Below, piece after piece: positions 7,854 through 17,275 of a stretch of 33,516 nucleotides of DNA. Source of the DNA: Methanobrevibacter cuticularis (lineage in GTDB: Archaea > Methanobacteriota > Methanobacteria > Methanobacteriales > Methanobacteriaceae). Numbering within the stretch: the stretch's first letter is position 1; each line of letters begins with the position of its first letter. Position numbers and translations under genes: made by a program. The notes below the pieces were generated by a model. That model was not told the origin of the DNA and made no database searches. It worked only from the letters and a program-made list of their open reading frames with translations. Location: positions 1-33,516 of the forward strand of contig NZ_LWMW01000095.1 in the NCBI RefSeq assembly GCF_001639285.1. Direction: 5' to 3'.

Positions 7854-8338
7854 ATTCCATAAATAGTTGTATATATAATACTCATACATTATTAAGAAGA
7901 TATCATATGATAAGAAAAATTTAAGGTAATAGATATAATATACACATAAATTATATAAATAAATTATATAAATATATATAAATTATATAATATGTTATAA
8001 TTTCAATATAGCTTTACTATATAGTATATTAATAGTAATTATATAAAGTTGATTTATAGTATACAAACTTTCCAAAAAAATTCCCAATCATTGATTGAAA
8101 TATATAATACACATCATATATAATATTATCCAAAAAGGGAATAAAAAATGAAATGAACAGAAAAATAAAAAACAATGAAAAATACTTAATAATACTAAAA
8201 ACCTAAAAAAATCCAAAAAAAACAATGATAATAGATTTTTGAGGTACTGTAAAAAATATAATAAAAACTATGAAACAAATTATTAATTAGTTAATTGTTA
8301 GAAAAAATTAACTAGTAGAAAAAACATATTTTAAATAA
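7854..8338. other. AT-rich gap, no gene seen
   Basis: Very AT-rich sequence with runs of TATATAAATTATA. No ORF or folded RNA was recognised. It must hold the promoter of the flavoprotein gene, but no single TATA box stands out. Confidence 0.4.
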
Positions 8339-8353
8339 ATGAAAGGTGTGATT

Positions 8354-8911
8354 ATGACAAGTAACAAAATAGCATGGGCAATTTCTGGAGCAGGAGAAAA
8401 AATAGAAAAAACATATGAAACAATGCTAGAAATTCAAAAAAAGTATGATGATGTTGAAATATATGTTTATGTTTCTCAAGCTGGAAAACAAGTTTTAAAA
8501 TACTACAGATTGATAAAAAAGCTTAAAGATAATTTTGAAAAAGTTTATTTTGAAAAAAATTCAAATGCTCCTTTTTTAGCAGGAGATGTTCAGATGCATA
8601 AATTTGAATTTCTTATGGTGGCACCTTGTACCTCTAATACAATGGCTAAAATCGCAAGTAGAATAGGTGATACATTAATAACCAATGCTGTTATAATGGG
8701 TCAAAAATCAAGAGTACCTGTTTATATAATGCCTGTTGATTTTAAAGAAGGAGTTTCAGCCACGAAAATTCCAAATGGTGATGAGTTAATTTTAGAATTG
8801 ACCAAAGAAGACATTGATTGTGTTAGAAAAGTAGCTAATATGAAAAACACGACTCTATTTGAAGACACTGATGGAATATACAAAACTTTTGAAGAGCATT
8901 TCCCTAAATAA
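8354..8911 (+). CDS. archaeoflavoprotein (MJ0208/AfpA family)
   Basis: This 185-residue FMN-binding protein belongs to the flavoprotein (HFCD) fold group. The N-terminal strand and loop IAWAISGAGEKIEKTYETM and the flavin-binding segment MVAPCTSNTMAKIASRIGDT followed by LITNAVIMGQKSRVPVYIMP are characteristic. Members in methanogens and Archaeoglobus accept electrons from ferredoxin, and relatives (DmrB/DmrX) reduce dihydromethanopterin in cofactor synthesis. Which role applies here cannot be read from sequence alone. I chose ATG 8354 rather than the in-frame ATG 8339 because AAAGGTG (8342-8348) lies five bases before it. The gene stands alone, with no partner on either side. Confidence 0.85.
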   Translation: MTSNKIAWAISGAGEKIEKTYETMLEIQKKYDDVEIYVYVSQAGKQVLKYYRLIKKLKDNFEKVYFEKNSNAPFLAGDVQMHKFEFLMVAPCTSNTMAKIASRIGDTLITNAVIMGQKSRVPVYIMPVDFKEGVSATKIPNGDELILELTKEDIDCVRKVANMKNTTLFEDTDGIYKTFEEHFPK

Positions 8912-8950
8912 AATAAATATTAACAAAAAATGAAAAAGAAACAATAAGAA

Positions 8951-9060
8951 AATAGCTATTTAACTTAAATCATTCAAACTCTAAAAAAATAGCTATTTAA
9001 CTCAAATCATTCAAGATCTAAAAAAAAATAGCTATTTAACTCAAATCATTCAAGATCTGA
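8951..9060. repeat. tandem repeat, three units of 37-39 bp
   Basis: Three copies begin at 8951, 8988 and 9027, each starting AATAGCTATTTAACT and continuing through a CATTCAA segment. The last two are almost identical. Each unit opens with the palindrome AATAGCTATT. The repeat lies between convergent genes, so it could act in transcript ends. Confidence 0.85.
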
Positions 9061-9147
9061 TAAATAGAATCATTATTATTTCTAAGTAAATAACAACTAA
9101 CAAATAAATAGCTAACAAAATGTAACTAATAGTTTAATAGCTCTCAT

Positions 9148-9507
9148 TTATAAATTACATCCAAAATGGGAAGTTACTACATCATCAGAAATTTCGTTTA
9201 ATTCTTGTAATGTAACTGATAAAAAGAAATAATTAAATCCTGTATCATCAGTCTGTTCTAATAAAGGAGCTACTCCTTTAAAATAACATGAAACATCTCC
9301 AGTATTTCCAATATTATAAATTAGATGTTCAGAAGCTTTAAGTCCATCAAAAAACTTTTTAATTTCATCCATTTCTTCTTTAGGTGATCTGAAATTAACA
9401 GTTAATATACCTTCTTGTCTTAATTTAAGTCCTACAAATTTTTGAGCTATATCCAATTCTTCATTAGAATCTTTTTTAAAGATAATATTTTCATCTATTT
9501 CTGACAT
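9148..9507 (-). CDS. conserved-looking hypothetical protein, 119 aa
   Basis: A small acidic soluble protein with no signal peptide or membrane segment. It has alternating strands and helices: LRQEGILTVNF, EEMDEIKKFFDGLKASEHLI, SCYFKGVAPLLEQTDDTGFN, and an end with His and Cys (SHFGCNL). AAGGTG lies six bases before the ATG, a good start, and codon use matches the neighbours, so the gene is real. I do not recognise the family. It is convergent with the flavoprotein gene and divergent from the regulator at 9972. Confidence 0.75.
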   Translation of the reverse strand: MSEIDENIIFKKDSNEELDIAQKFVGLKLRQEGILTVNFRSPKEEMDEIKKFFDGLKASEHLIYNIGNTGDVSCYFKGVAPLLEQTDDTGFNYFFLSVTLQELNEISDDVVTSHFGCNL

Positions 9508-9971
9508 GTTTTCACCTTAGAATCAATTTTAATTCAATTTGAATATTTAACTATTAAAAACATAATATAATTGCATTTTAGTTTTTATTAATATTATTAG
9601 TATACTATTATTACTTTTTCTTATATAATTAAATTTTCTATTTTTAAAGTTTCTTTATTATAATTATCATTAATAATCATGATAATATTCCTAAAGTATA
9701 TATTCTTAAAAAACATAGATAATTATGTTAAAAATTTATATTAATTATAGTCTATTAATTATCTTATATTAACTAATAATAATATTTAATAATTAATTAT
9801 AATAATATTTAATAAAGTTATTTAATTTGATAATGATACTCATTAAATAATTATAATTAGATACTAAAAAATAATGATAATATTGAAATTTTGATAAAAG
9901 TAGATATAATTTTGATAAAAATATTAGATATAATTCAAAAATTAGGAAAAAGAAAAATAAAGGTGTTAACA
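9508..9971. other. AT-rich divergent promoter region
   Basis: No credible gene. The frame of the regulator stays open back to 9891 but reads as low-complexity Ile/Lys sequence ahead of a Shine-Dalgarno, so it is not counted as coding. The region must hold promoters for both flanking genes; several TATA-like runs are present and none is clearly best. Confidence 0.4.
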
Positions 9972-10523
9972 TTGAAAGAAAGTGCTAAAGATATTGGAGC
10001 TAGAGTAAAAGAACTTCGAAAAATTTCTGATATCACAACAAAAGAAATATCTAGTGAATTTAATATCATGGAAAAGGATTATATTCAATATGAAAATGGT
10101 GAAAAGGATGTACCTGCAAGTATTCTTTATGAAATAGCTAATAAATTCAAAGTAGATATGGGATTATTAATTACTGGTGAAGAAACACGAATGCATATCT
10201 TTAATGTTACAAGAGCAGGAAAAGGAGCAGAAGTAGAAAGAAGAAAACAGTACAAATATGAAAATTTAGCTGAAAAATTCATTCATAAGAAGGCTGAAAC
10301 ATTTATAGTAACCGTTAAACCAAAAGAAGTTGAAAATCCTAATACTAACACTCATCTAGGTCAAGAATTCAATTATATTTTAGAAGGTTCATTGGAATTT
10401 TATATTCACAACAATAAAATAATTTTAAATGAAGGAGATTCAATATTCTTTGATTCAACCTATGAACATGCAATGAAAGCTTTAAATAATGAAAAAGCTA
10501 AATTTTTAGCTATTATAATATAA
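9972..10523 (+). CDS. HTH-cupin transcriptional regulator (copy 1)
   Basis: This 183-residue cytoplasmic regulator has an N-terminal XRE/HTH_3 domain (about 6-62: [40 protein letters not shown]) and a C-terminal cupin (about 85-183) with putative metal or ligand residues in [12 protein letters not shown] and YEHAM. HTH-cupin proteins sense small molecules and control the adjacent gene. I chose TTG 9972 because AAAGGTG precedes it and because the paralogue at 14114 has the same TTG start, Shine-Dalgarno spacing and length. It lies 69 bp before the acyl-CoA synthetase it probably controls. The last 60 or so bases of the cupin are identical to the paralogue, which suggests recent duplication or gene conversion. 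Confidence 0.88.
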   Translation: MKESAKDIGARVKELRKISDITTKEISSEFNIMEKDYIQYENGEKDVPASILYEIANKFKVDMGLLITGEETRMHIFNVTRAGKGAEVERRKQYKYENLAEKFIHKKAETFIVTVKPKEVENPNTNTHLGQEFNYILEGSLEFYIHNNKIILNEGDSIFFDSTYEHAMKALNNEKAKFLAIII

Positions 10524-10592
10524 TTATTAATTAGTAATATTAGTAATTAAAATTATTAATAATTAAAATTTTGAATAATATGAGGTACACAA

Positions 10593-12263
10593 ATGTCATC
10601 TTTACTAAAAGAATTTGTTAATAGAACAGATTTCGACTCTTATGAAGATTTTAAAAATAATTTCGACTTCAAAGTTCCAAAAAACTTTAATTTTGCATAT
10701 GATGTTGTAGATAGATATGCAAAAGAAGACCCTGAAAAAATAGCTCTCATTTGGTGTAATGATTTCAATGAGGAGAAAATTTTTACATTTAAAGATATGA
10801 AAAAATACAGTGACAAAGCAGCTAACTTTTTTAAAACCCAAGGTATTGAAAAAGGAGATGCAGTGATGCTAACCTTAAAAAATAGGTTTGAATTTTGGTT
10901 CTGTATAATAGGATTGCATAAAATTGGAGCTATACCTGTACCTGCTACTCATATGCTAAAAACCAAGGACATAGTTTATAGAATAGATAAAGCTAGTATA
11001 AAGATGATTGTCTCTATAGATAATGAAGAACTCATATCTGAATATGAAAAAGCAGAAAAGGAATTAAATATAAAATTAAAAAAGATATCTGTTGGAGAGA
11101 AATCTTTAGAAAATTGGAAGAATTTCAGTGAAAATATTAAAAACTGCAGTGGTGATTTTCAAAGACCAACAGGTCCACAGTCCACTGAAAATAAAGACAT
11201 TTCTATCTTATATTTTTCTTCAGGAACAACAGGTCAACCAAAGATGGTTAAACATGATTTCAGATATCCTTTAGCCCACATAATCACTTCAAAATATTGG
11301 CATGATGCAATTGAAGATGGAATTCATCATACTTCTGCAGATACTGGATGGATGAAAGCTGTTTGGGGAGGTCTATATGGACAATGGATTGTTGGAACCA
11401 GTGTATTTATTTATGATTATGATAGATTTGATGCAGTTAATTTAGTTGAAAAAATAGAAAAATACAAAATAAACACCTTCTGTGCACCTCCTACAATCTA
11501 CAGATTCTTAATAAAAGAAGATCTATCAAAATATGATTTTAGCAATTTAAAATATATCACAACAGCAGGAGAACCATTAAACCCTGAAGTCTATAATAAA
11601 GTACAGGAAATATTTGGTTTAAAATTAAAAGAAGGTTTTGGACAAACCGAAACTGTTATAAGCGTTGCAAATTTTGTCTGGATGGAACCAAAGCCCGGAT
11701 CTATGGGAAAACCAGCTCCAAGATTTAATGTAGAGCTATTAGATACAGAAGGAAATATTGCAGATATAGGTGATGAGGGAGAAATTTGTATAGAAACTTC
11801 TTCAATGCCCCCTGGACTTTTCCAAGGATACTATAGAAACCAGAAAAAAACTGATGAAGTCTGGTATGATGGCTATTATCACAGTGGAGATACTGCATGG
11901 AAAGATGAAGATGGATTTTTATGGTTTGTTGGAAGAAATGATGATATAATTAAAAGTTCTGGATATAGAATTGGGCCATTTGAAGTAGAAAGTGCCCTTA
12001 TTTCTCATCCAAGCGTTTTAGAATGTGCAATTACTGGAGCTCCTGATCAAGTTAGAGGGCAGATTGTTAAAGCTACTATTGTCCTTACAAAGGGTTATAA
12101 ACCTTCTGATGGACTTAAAAAAGAACTTCAAGATCATGTGAAAAAAGTTACAGCTCCTTATAAATATCCTCGTTTGATTGAATTTGTAGATGAGCTTCCA
12201 AAAACAATCAGTGGAAAAATTAGACGAATTCAAATAAGAAATGAGGATAAAAATAAATCTTAA
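10593..12263 (+). CDS. acyl-CoA synthetase, medium/branched-chain type (copy 1)
   Basis: This 556-residue AMP-forming ligase activates a carboxylic acid to acyl-CoA through an acyl-adenylate. Motifs: [13 protein letters not shown] (207-219, ATP phosphate binding), GFGQTET (348-354), [20 protein letters not shown] with the hinge region (about 428-447), and the catalytic Lys in KTISGKIRR (K542). Acetyl-CoA synthetases have Trp in the equivalent of GFGQTET (WWQTET), which restricts the pocket to acetate. Here it is Gly, as in enzymes taking propionate, isobutyrate or 2-methylbutyrate. GAGGT precedes the ATG. The regulator upstream forms a cassette with it, and the paralogue at 15016 leads into vorCBA, so the product acyl-CoA is probably carboxylated there. 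Substrate is inferred. Confidence 0.9.
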   Translation: MSSLLKEFVNRTDFDSYEDFKNNFDFKVPKNFNFAYDVVDRYAKEDPEKIALIWCNDFNEEKIFTFKDMKKYSDKAANFFKTQGIEKGDAVMLTLKNRFEFWFCIIGLHKIGAIPVPATHMLKTKDIVYRIDKASIKMIVSIDNEELISEYEKAEKELNIKLKKISVGEKSLENWKNFSENIKNCSGDFQRPTGPQSTENKDISILYFSSGTTGQPKMVKHDFRYPLAHIITSKYWHDAIEDGIHHTSADTGWMKAVWGGLYGQWIVGTSVFIYDYDRFDAVNLVEKIEKYKINTFCAPPTIYRFLIKEDLSKYDFSNLKYITTAGEPLNPEVYNKVQEIFGLKLKEGFGQTETVISVANFVWMEPKPGSMGKPAPRFNVELLDTEGNIADIGDEGEICIETSSMPPGLFQGYYRNQKKTDEVWYDGYYHSGDTAWKDEDGFLWFVGRNDDIIKSSGYRIGPFEVESALISHPSVLECAITGAPDQVRGQIVKATIVLTKGYKPSDGLKKELQDHVKKVTAPYKYPRLIEFVDELPKTISGKIRRIQIRNEDKNKS

Positions 12264-12428
12264 TATTTGTCTATTATCAGTAGTTCGCAAAGTATTATAT
12301 ATTGTGGTGTGTATTATTATTTATGCGAATAAAAAAAACCTAAAAAACCTAAAACAACAAAACAAACAACTATGAAAACAAAAACATGAAAACAAAAGCT
12401 AATTAATAAAAAAAAGAAAAAACCAAAA

Positions 12429-12644
12429 ATATAGTCCTGAAAATAAAGTTTATAAGTAATGATATTTTTTAAAAACTTTTATATTCATTTACTTCTCAAT
12501 CTAAATAATCATAATATATATTTTTTTAATAATAAAATTATTAAAGATTATTTTAGAAATTAAAGATAATAACAACTTATATTTATGAAATAGATTAATA
12601 TTCCAATAAACCATTGATTAGAATCTTTTCTTTCAGGACTATAT
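12429..12644. repeat. 14-bp inverted repeats bounding 216 bp, possible MITE
   Basis: ATATAGTCCTGAAA at 12429-12442 is matched perfectly in inverse by 12631-12644. The 188 bp between are AT-rich with no ORF. This could be a small non-autonomous element. No second copy is in the window and I saw no clear target duplication. The rest of the 12264-12773 gap holds A-rich sequence and the vapB promoter (TTATAAATAT at about 12721). Confidence 0.4.
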
Positions 12645-12773
12645 AAAGCTAAAAAACTACTAAAAAACAAAAATATAAAAACACTTTATGAACTACTGAT
12701 AATTTTCTAAATAACAATTAATTATAAATATTTCTACATACATAATTAGTATCAATTAAGAATGGTGATAATA

Positions 12774-13052
12774 ATGAGTATTGTAGTAGACAATCCTAAT
12801 ATATTAAAAAGTATTAATAGAATAGCTAAAAGGGAAAATAAGTCAGAAACTAAGGTTTTGGAAGAGGTAATAAAAAAAGGACTAAAAGAAACAGAACCTA
12901 AAATCCCAGAATACTTAATAGCTAATAAAGATACTTATAACCCTGACCCTGAAAAACATGCAAAAATGGCTGGTTTTATCAAGAATGTTGAGCCTTTTGA
13001 TGCTGTAAAATTAGTAAGAGAAATGAGAGAGGGTGGTCATGATATTCTATGA
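12774..13052 (+). CDS. VapB-type antitoxin
   Basis: This 92-residue protein begins with a short strand and two helices (SIVVDNPNILKSINRIAKRE, SETKVLEEVIKKGLKE) as in ribbon-helix-helix antitoxins. A C-terminal arm follows that would wrap the toxin (VKLVREMREGGHDIL). Its gene overlaps that of a PIN-domain protein by 14 bases, the standard antitoxin-first VapBC order. I chose ATG 12774 over the in-frame ATG 12762 because GGTGAT (12764-12769) sits four bases before it. It would bind the toxin and repress the operon. It lies between two synthetase cassettes, possibly brought in with the rearrangement. Confidence 0.75.
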   Translation: MSIVVDNPNILKSINRIAKRENKSETKVLEEVIKKGLKETEPKIPEYLIANKDTYNPDPEKHAKMAGFIKNVEPFDAVKLVREMREGGHDIL

Positions 13053-13431
13053 TACCAATTTTTTAGTATCGTATTATATAGAAACAGAAAACCATCATGA
13101 AAGAGCATTAGAGATAGATAAAGATATTAAAAATAAGAAAAAAATAATATCAACATTAGCAATAGCTGAAACAATTAATTTACTAACTAACAAACTAAAA
13201 TTAGACAAAGAAATGATAAAAGCAGTTTACAATGAATTAAATGAAAATTATACAATATTAGAAGATCATAAGTTTTATAATGAAACGGTTGAAAATATCA
13301 CAAGCAATGAAAAAAGAATGCCTTTCTTTGATTACTCATATGTTACACTAATGCAAGAGTTAGGAATTGAAGAAATAGCTACTTTTGATAAACACTTTGA
13401 TAATATAGCTGGAATAGTGAGAATATATTAA
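13039..13431 (+). CDS. vapC: VapC-type PIN-domain toxin
   Basis: This 130-residue PIN-domain ribonuclease has the acidic metal-binding set in place: D5 in FYDTNF, E44 in AIAETINLL, D98 in FFDYSYVTLM and D117 in ATFDKHF. Family members cleave tRNA or rRNA when freed from the antitoxin. ATG 13039 is preferred to GTG 13033, which lies in the GAGGGTGGT that serves as its Shine-Dalgarno. All active-site residues are present, so it is probably functional. Confidence 0.88.
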   Translation: MIFYDTNFLVSYYIETENHHERALEIDKDIKNKKKIISTLAIAETINLLTNKLKLDKEMIKAVYNELNENYTILEDHKFYNETVENITSNEKRMPFFDYSYVTLMQELGIEEIATFDKHFDNIAGIVRIY

Positions 13432-13484
13432 TTTTTTTATAGCTATATTATTTTGGAGAAAATAGTAGAGTAATCTTACTTATT

Positions 13485-13545
13485 TTTTTATAAAAAATTT
13501 TATATATATTTAAATTTTTATAAAAAATTTTATATATATATTTAA
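13485..13545. repeat. two-copy tandem repeat
   Basis: Two copies of a roughly 30-bp unit containing TTTTTATAAAAAATTTTATA, in the gap after vapC. Confidence 0.6.
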
Positions 13546-13614
13546 AATAAAATTAAAATTGGAAAAGAGTATTTATATTTTTGAAAAGTTTTTTCACTAT
13601 GAGTTTTATCTTTT

Positions 13615-13953
13615 TTGTTTAACATTTCAAAAAACATGACACCTGGTCTTTTTAAAGGTTATTTTAGAGATGCATTTTTCCTATTTCTTCATGTAATTGT
13701 TTTTCCATTGGTCTTTTTAAAGGTTATTATAGAGATGCCAAAAAAACAAATGAGGTATGGTATGATGGCTATTATCACAAAGGGCTATGAACCTTCAGAA
13801 AAACTAAAAAAAGAACTGCAAAATCATGTGAAAAAAGAAACTGCTCCTTATAAATATCCTAAAATAATCGAGTTCGTGAATGAACTACCAAAAACAATCA
13901 GTGAAAAAATAAGAAGAGTAGATATAAGAAATGAAGATAAAGATAAAAAATAA
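13615..13953 (+). pseudogene. decayed third acyl-CoA synthetase
   Basis: Only pieces of the C-terminal third remain. [13 protein letters not shown] matches the [10 protein letters not shown] region of the synthetases. A second, overlapping copy in another frame reads [20 protein letters not shown] and YYH, then jumps to [20 protein letters not shown] and the end of the enzyme, so the hinge and most of the C-terminal domain are deleted. The catalytic-Lys motif reads KTISEKIRR instead of KTISGKIRR. The 30-base GGTCTTTTTAAAGGTTATT segment is duplicated (13644 and 13710). The reading frame is open by chance across the damage, but the product cannot be an enzyme. It shows that the locus once had three synthetases. 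Confidence 0.85.
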
Positions 13954-14113
13954 TAGAATTAGACTAACTAATAAAATCTACCCATTAAATATACTAGTTA
14001 TTATATAGTTAATATGCAATTATTATGAGAACATATCTTAAAATTCATAATCATTATATTATAATTATAATTATACATTTTAAATCACAAAATCTCAATT
14101 AGAGGTGTTTCTA

Positions 14114-14665
14114 TTGAAAGAAATTATTAAAGATATTGGATCTAGAGTAAAAGAGCTTAGAGAACTTTCTGATGTTAGTACTGAAGAAATAGCTAAAGAG
14201 CTTAATATTAGTGAAAATGATTATATTTCCTATGAAAATGGAGAAAAAGATATTCCTGTAAGTATTCTTTATGAAATAGCCAATAAATTCAAAGTAGACA
14301 TGGGATTACTAATAAGTGGAGAAGAAACTAGAATGCATATTTTCCATGTTACAAGAGCCGGAAAAGGAAGAATTACTGAAAAAAGAGAAGGTTACAAGTG
14401 TAAAAGTGTATCTGACCGATTTATACACAAAAAAGCTGAAACACTTTTAGTAACAGTTGAACCAAATGAAATCGATGTACCAACTACTAACACCCATCCT
14501 GGACAAGAATTTAATTATATCCTTGAAGGATCTTTAAAATTATACATACACAATCACGAAATAATTTTAAATGAAGGAGATTCAATATTCTTTGATTCAA
14601 CCTATGAACATGCAATGAAAGCATTGAATAATCAAAAATCTAGGTTTTTAGCTATTATAATTTGA
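14114..14665 (+). CDS. HTH-cupin transcriptional regulator (copy 2)
   Basis: This 183-residue paralogue of the regulator at 9972 has the same two domains: XRE/HTH_3 ([40 protein letters not shown]) and a C-terminal cupin with [12 protein letters not shown] and YEHAM. The TTG start at 14114 follows GAGGTG by six bases. The in-frame GTG 14105 is part of that Shine-Dalgarno. It is separated by 350 bp from the synthetase at 15016, which appears to have its own promoter. It probably regulates that gene and perhaps vorCBA in response to a carboxylic acid or its CoA ester. The inducer is unknown. Confidence 0.88.
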   Translation: MKEIIKDIGSRVKELRELSDVSTEEIAKELNISENDYISYENGEKDIPVSILYEIANKFKVDMGLLISGEETRMHIFHVTRAGKGRITEKREGYKCKSVSDRFIHKKAETLLVTVEPNEIDVPTTNTHPGQEFNYILEGSLKLYIHNHEIILNEGDSIFFDSTYEHAMKALNNQKSRFLAIII

Positions 14666-14730
14666 GTTAATCATTTAGAATTTAATAAAAAGAATTACAA
14701 TTAGTAATAAATAAAAACCCTAATAAATAA

Positions 14731-14811
14731 TCATTATAAAAAAAATCCATTAATACATCAATCATTATAAAAAAAATCCATTAATACATCAATCATTATA
14801 AAAAAAACAGT
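14731..14811. repeat. 31-bp tandem repeat, about 2.6 copies
   Basis: Units begin at 14731, 14762 and 14793, each starting TCATTATAAAAAAAATCCAT (the last is partial). The rest of the 14666-15015 gap contains the promoter of the synthetase. Confidence 0.85.
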
Positions 14812-14923
14812 AAAGTCATTATTAAATTAATTATAGTGATTGTTATTAATAATTATTTTATTAAATGTATTTCTAGAAATTGCGATAAATCAGACAAATT
14901 ATTCTTAATTTTAGTGTTATGTA

Positions 14924-14949
14924 TTGTATACAAATAAAATTTTATATAT
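14924..14949 (+). promoter_or_regulatory. palindrome and TATA box upstream of synthetase copy 2
   Basis: The perfect palindrome TTGTATACAA (14924-14933) ends seven bases before TTTATATAT (14941-14949). The palindrome covers the TFB-contact position, where an activator or repressor such as the HTH-cupin protein could act. The leader to ATG 15016 would be about 45 nt. Confidence 0.4.
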
Positions 14950-15015
14950 CATCGATAATAATGCTAGTTAATATTATATTATTAAAATCAACAGTAATAA
15001 ACATGAGGTAAATTA

Positions 15016-16695
15016 ATGTCATCCTTAATAAAAGAATTTGTTAATAGAGTAGATTTTGACTCTTATGAAGATTTCAAAAATAATTTTAAGTTCAAAGTTC
15101 CAGAAAACTTTAATTTTGCATATGATGTTGTAGACAGATATGCAAAAGAAGACCCAGAAAAAATAGCTCTTGTTTGGTGTGATGATAACGGAGAAGAAGA
15201 GCAATTTACTTTTGCAGATATGAAAAAATACAGTGCCAAAACTGCTAACCTTTTCAAAAATCTTGGTATTGGAAAAGGGGATGTAGTGATGCTAACCTTA
15301 AAAAATAGATTTGAATTTTGGTTTTCTATGATAGCTATTCATAAAATTGGAGCCATAGCTATTCCTGCTACACATATGTTAAAAGTTAAAGATATGACAT
15401 ATAGAATAACTAAAGCAAATATAAAAATGATCTTATCTGTTGATGAATCTGATCTAATTAAAGATTTCAATGAATCAGAACAACAATTAAACCTAAATTT
15501 AAAAAAGGTGTTTGTAGGAGATAAAACCAAAAATAAAGAAATTAAAGGTTGGCTAAATTTCACAAAAGAAATTGAATCTCTAGATGAAGAATTTGAAAGA
15601 CCTCAGGGAAATCTTGCAACTTCAAATGATGACACTTTTCTTATTTATTTCTCCTCTGGAACAACAGGACAACCTAAAATGGTTGAACATGATTTTACCT
15701 ATCCACTTGGTCATTTAATAACAGCTAAATATTGGCATAATGTAGTTGAAAATGGACTTCATCATACATCGGCTGATACTGGATGGGCAAAAAGTAGTTG
15801 GGGTTCTTTATATGGACAATGGATAGCTGGAACAGGTTTATTTATTTATGATTATGATAAATTTGATGCATTGAAACTTTTAGATAAAGTGCATAAGTAT
15901 AAGGTGAACACTTTTTGTGCACCTCCTACAATCTACAGATTCTTAATAAAAGAAGATTTATCAGAATATGATTTTAGTAATTGGACTTATGCTACAACAG
16001 CCGGAGAACCATTAAATCCAGAAGTTTATAATAAGTTTTATGAGATATCAGGGCTTAAAATAAGAGAAGGTTTTGGTCAAAGCGAAACTATAGCCATAAT
16101 AGCTAATTTCATATGGATAGAACCAAAGCCAGGGTCTATGGGAAAACCTGCTCCAACTTACAATATTGAGTTATTAGACAATGAAGGTGCAATAGTTGAA
16201 CTTGGAGAAGAAGGAGAAATAACAGTAAATGTAGAAAAAGGTTCACCTCCAGGATTATTTAGAGAATATTATAAAGATCCTAAAAAAACCAAAGAATCAT
16301 GGTATGACAATCATTATCACAGTGGAGATACTGCCTGGAAAGACGAAGATGATTATTTATGGTTTATAGGAAGAACTGATGATATAATCAAGAGCTCAGG
16401 ATACAGAATTGGTCCATTTGAAGTAGAAAGTGCGTTGTTATCCCATCCAAGTGTTTTAGAATGTGCAATAAGTGGTTATCCTGATGATATTAGAGGCCAA
16501 GTTGTGAAATCTACAGTAGTTCTTGCAAAAGGATATGAACCTTCTGAAGAGTTGAAAAAAGAGTTGCAAAATCATGTTAAAAACGTTACTGCCCCATATA
16601 AGTATCCTAGGGTTGTGGAATTTATAGAAGAACTCCCAAAAACAATTAGTGGAAAGATAAAAAGGGGAGAAATAAGAGATAATGATAAAAATTAA
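15016..16695 (+). CDS. acyl-CoA synthetase, medium/branched-chain type (copy 2)
   Basis: This 559-residue AMP-forming acyl-CoA ligase is closely related to that at 10593, with a block of about 40 identical bases around TGTGCACCTCCTACAATC. Motifs: [23 protein letters not shown] (Gly in the pocket position again, so not acetate-restricted), [20 protein letters not shown], and K547 in ISGKIKR. The motif changes T to S after Gln in GFGQSET, and residues around it (IIANFIW against VANFVW) differ from copy 1, so the two may prefer different acids. It is followed after 289 bp by vorCBA on the same strand. Together they would turn a scavenged acid into a 2-oxoacid. Confidence 0.9.
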   Translation: MSSLIKEFVNRVDFDSYEDFKNNFKFKVPENFNFAYDVVDRYAKEDPEKIALVWCDDNGEEEQFTFADMKKYSAKTANLFKNLGIGKGDVVMLTLKNRFEFWFSMIAIHKIGAIAIPATHMLKVKDMTYRITKANIKMILSVDESDLIKDFNESEQQLNLNLKKVFVGDKTKNKEIKGWLNFTKEIESLDEEFERPQGNLATSNDDTFLIYFSSGTTGQPKMVEHDFTYPLGHLITAKYWHNVVENGLHHTSADTGWAKSSWGSLYGQWIAGTGLFIYDYDKFDALKLLDKVHKYKVNTFCAPPTIYRFLIKEDLSEYDFSNWTYATTAGEPLNPEVYNKFYEISGLKIREGFGQSETIAIIANFIWIEPKPGSMGKPAPTYNIELLDNEGAIVELGEEGEITVNVEKGSPPGLFREYYKDPKKTKESWYDNHYHSGDTAWKDEDDYLWFIGRTDDIIKSSGYRIGPFEVESALLSHPSVLECAISGYPDDIRGQVVKSTVVLAKGYEPSEELKKELQNHVKNVTAPYKYPRVVEFIEELPKTISGKIKRGEIRDNDKN

Positions 16696-16788
16696 TTAGA
16701 TTGAATATTAAATAAATAAATTAGCTAAAAAATTAGTAAAAATTAATTAGATTGATTATTAAATAAATAAATTAGCTAAAAAATTAGA
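16687..16788. repeat. 51-bp tandem duplication across the synthetase stop
   Basis: Two 51-bp copies (16687-16737, 16738-16788) differ at few positions. The first includes the last codons and stop of the synthetase, so the duplication copied the gene's end. Confidence 0.8.
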
Positions 16789-16984
16789 TTAAAATAATTA
16801 ATTCCTCATTATTATTATAAATAATTAATAATATTATTAAAAATAATTAGTAATATTATTAAATCATGAAAATAATAATAACTAATAATGAATATTATTA
16901 ATGAGAATTAATAAAAAGATTAGAAGATTAATAATAAAATAGGAATCATAGAAAATAAACCTAGAGCAAAGAATAGATGATAAT

Positions 16985-17275
16985 ATGACACAAATCAAAT
17001 CAAAACCACAACCATACCCTATAATTCACAAAAATCAATGCAAGGCTTGTGAAAGATGTATTATAGGGTGTAAAGAAGAAGCTCTTGAATTAGGTAATGA
17101 TCTTAATAATATTGGATATTATTATGTGAAATACAATGGTAAAAAATGTACTGGATGTGGGGATTGCTATTACACCTGCCCAGAGCCATTAGCAATTGAA
17201 GTGAAGATTCCTAAAAAGAAAAAAAATGTGGGTGATGATGAAAATAAGAAAAATCAGGGGATAATAAATGACTAG
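16985..17275 (+). CDS. vorC: 2-ketoisovalerate:ferredoxin oxidoreductase, ferredoxin subunit
   Basis: This 96-residue subunit carries two [4Fe-4S] clusters. The ligands are C19, C22, C25, C29 ([13 protein letters not shown]) and C55, C58, C61, C65 ([14 protein letters not shown]). It passes electrons between the thiamine-PP site of the large subunits and external ferredoxin. The polar C-terminal tail ([16 protein letters not shown]) is low complexity. Order vorC-vorB-vorA is that of the Methanothermobacter ketoisovalerate enzyme, and the small ferredoxin subunit belongs to it. The stop overlaps the vorB start by eight bases. The specificity (2-ketoisovalerate rather than 2-oxoglutarate) is inferred from the three-gene layout. 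Confidence 0.85.
   Translation: MTQIKSKPQPYPIIHKNQCKACERCIIGCKEEALELGNDLNNIGYYYVKYNGKKCTGCGDCYYTCPEPLAIEVKIPKKKKNVGDDENKKNQGIIND

Noticed and set aside
9891-9971. N-terminal extension of the first HTH-cupin regulator
   Set aside because: Low-complexity sequence ahead of a Shine-Dalgarno; the paralogue starts at the equivalent TTG and has the same length.
12429-12644. Terminator stem from the 14-bp inverted repeats
   Set aside because: The arms are 188 bases apart, too far for a terminator hairpin.
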